8,944 bases of DNA from Gammaproteobacteria bacterium (GTDB lineage: Bacteria; Pseudomonadota; Gammaproteobacteria; Steroidobacterales; Steroidobacteraceae), in assembly GCA_030040525.1 (NCBI GenBank), contig JASHTN010000342.1, forward strand, positions 1-8,944, written 5' to 3'. The notes beneath the pieces are model-generated. The model ran no database searches, was not told the DNA's origin, and was given only the letters and a program-made list of their open reading frames with translations. Made by a program: the position numbers and the translations under genes. Positions 8,181-8,944 of this stretch are shown here, in pieces (within the stretch, counting starts at the first letter, position 1; each line of letters begins with the position of its first letter).

Positions 8181-8944
8181 GAGCCCTCCGCCAGAGGCAG
8201 CAGCAGCGTGAAGACCGTGCGGCGCGGCTTGCTCTCGAACTCGATGATGCCGCCGTGGCGCGTCACCAGGTCCTGGGCAACCGCCAGCCCGAGCCCCGTG
8301 CCGTTCGGCCGGCCGCTCACCAGCGGGTAGAAAATCGAGCCGCACAGCTCCTCGGGCACGCCCGGACCGTTGTCTTCGACCTCGACGCCCGCCACCAGCC
8401 GATGACGCACCGGGCCGATGCTGACGTTGCTGCGCGCCCGGGTGCGCAGCACGATGCGCCCGCTGTCGCCAAGCGCCTGCAGCGCATTGCGTCCGACGTT
8501 GAGCAGTGCCTGGATGAGCTGATGCCGGTCGAGCATTGCGTTCGGCAGGCTCGGGTCGTAATCGCGCTCGATCAGGATCCCGGCGCGCGCCTCGGCGTGC
8601 AGCAGCTGGTAGACGTGCTCGCAGATCTCGTGCACGTTCATGAGCGTCTTGCTCGGGGTGCGCCCGGGGCCGGCCATCGAATCGACCAGCGCCGTGAGCC
8701 GGTCGGCCTCGGTGATGATGACCTGCGTGTACTCCCGGAGCGCCTCGCCCGGCAGCTCGCGCTCGAGGAGCTGCGCCGCGCCGCGCAGGCCGCCCAGGGG
8801 GTTTTTGATCTCGTGGGCGAGCTGCCGCACCATCAGGCGGCTGCCGTCGAGGCGCGCCAGCAGATCGTTGTCGCGCGAGATGCGCTGGCGCTGCGTGGTG
8901 TCGGCGAGCTCGATCAGCAGGTGCGTGCCGGTCACGAGCCCGCT
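8177..8944 (-). CDS. ntrB: Nitrogen sensor histidine kinase NtrB, partial (N-terminus beyond right edge)
   Basis: The frame stays open to 8944, giving the last 255 residues; a GTG at 8935 is only an internal Val, not the start. The phosphoacceptor His is in HEIKNP, codon at 8815-8813, in the NtrB-type setting QLAHEIKNPLGGLRG. The ATP-binding domain follows: N box around LLNVGRNALQAL, G1 box VEDNGPGVPEEL, and G2 box NGTGLGLAVAQDL, ending in HGGIIEFES and LLLPL. E. coli NtrB has 349 residues with its His at 139; here the His is 44 residues from the edge, so about 95 N-terminal residues, the PAS sensory domain, are missing (inference). NtrB is a cytoplasmic kinase/phosphatase that answers to PII. 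It ends in an ATGA overlap with ntrC. Confidence 0.94.

Overview
This 8,944-base window is GC-rich with tightly packed genes and looks like a chromosomal segment of a high-GC proteobacterium, most likely gammaproteobacterial. The glnL/glnG (ntrB-ntrC) pair, the short NfeD protein, the periplasmic DsbA-family protein and the MscS channel all fit that. The lineage call is an inference from gene content; there is no rRNA or other marker in the window.

Layout from left to right. (1) Positions 1-353, minus: the N-terminal part of a short NfeD membrane protein, cut by the left edge. Its promoter has a perfect TATAAT that sits in a palindrome. (2) Positions 520-1551, plus: an intact-looking integron integrase (IntI), with all catalytic residues and the IntI-specific extra domain, but no attC site or cassette array that I can see. 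(3) Positions 1548-2714, minus: a BCS1/CDC48-like AAA ATPase with an unrecognised N-terminal domain. It converges on intI, and the two stop codons share one CTAG. (4) Positions 2715-3028: a 314-base intergenic region, the most interesting non-coding part. On the minus strand it holds a TTGACA-N16-TATCCT promoter, about 200 nt of highly structured sequence with mutually exclusive pairings, and a strong intrinsic terminator that ends only 17 nt before the ATPase start codon. This reads either as a transcription-attenuation leader for the ATPase or as a roughly 200-nt small RNA with read-through. On the plus strand it ends in an extended -10 promoter so close to the next ATG that the mRNA should be leaderless.

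(5) Positions 3029-5586, plus: a probable three-gene operon of class 1B-type dihydroorotate dehydrogenase (pyrD-like, with no pyrK partner here), a lipoprotein with four W-x-P-G-x-W-type repeats, and a DsbA-family secreted thiol-disulfide protein that overlaps the lipoprotein gene by 38 nt. (6) Positions 5622-8944, minus: ntrB (cut by the right edge), ntrC (ATGA overlap with ntrB) and, 30 nt after ntrC, an MscS-family channel. This is probably one leftward transcription unit, convergent with the pyrD operon.

How the genes work together: ntrB-ntrC is the nitrogen two-component system, with sigma54-dependent activation. The pyrD operon mixes pyrimidine synthesis with envelope proteins and has no obvious common theme. 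The integrase and ATPase form a small island between the nfeD and pyrD regions. The RNA leader before the ATPase is the best candidate for an undescribed regulatory element.
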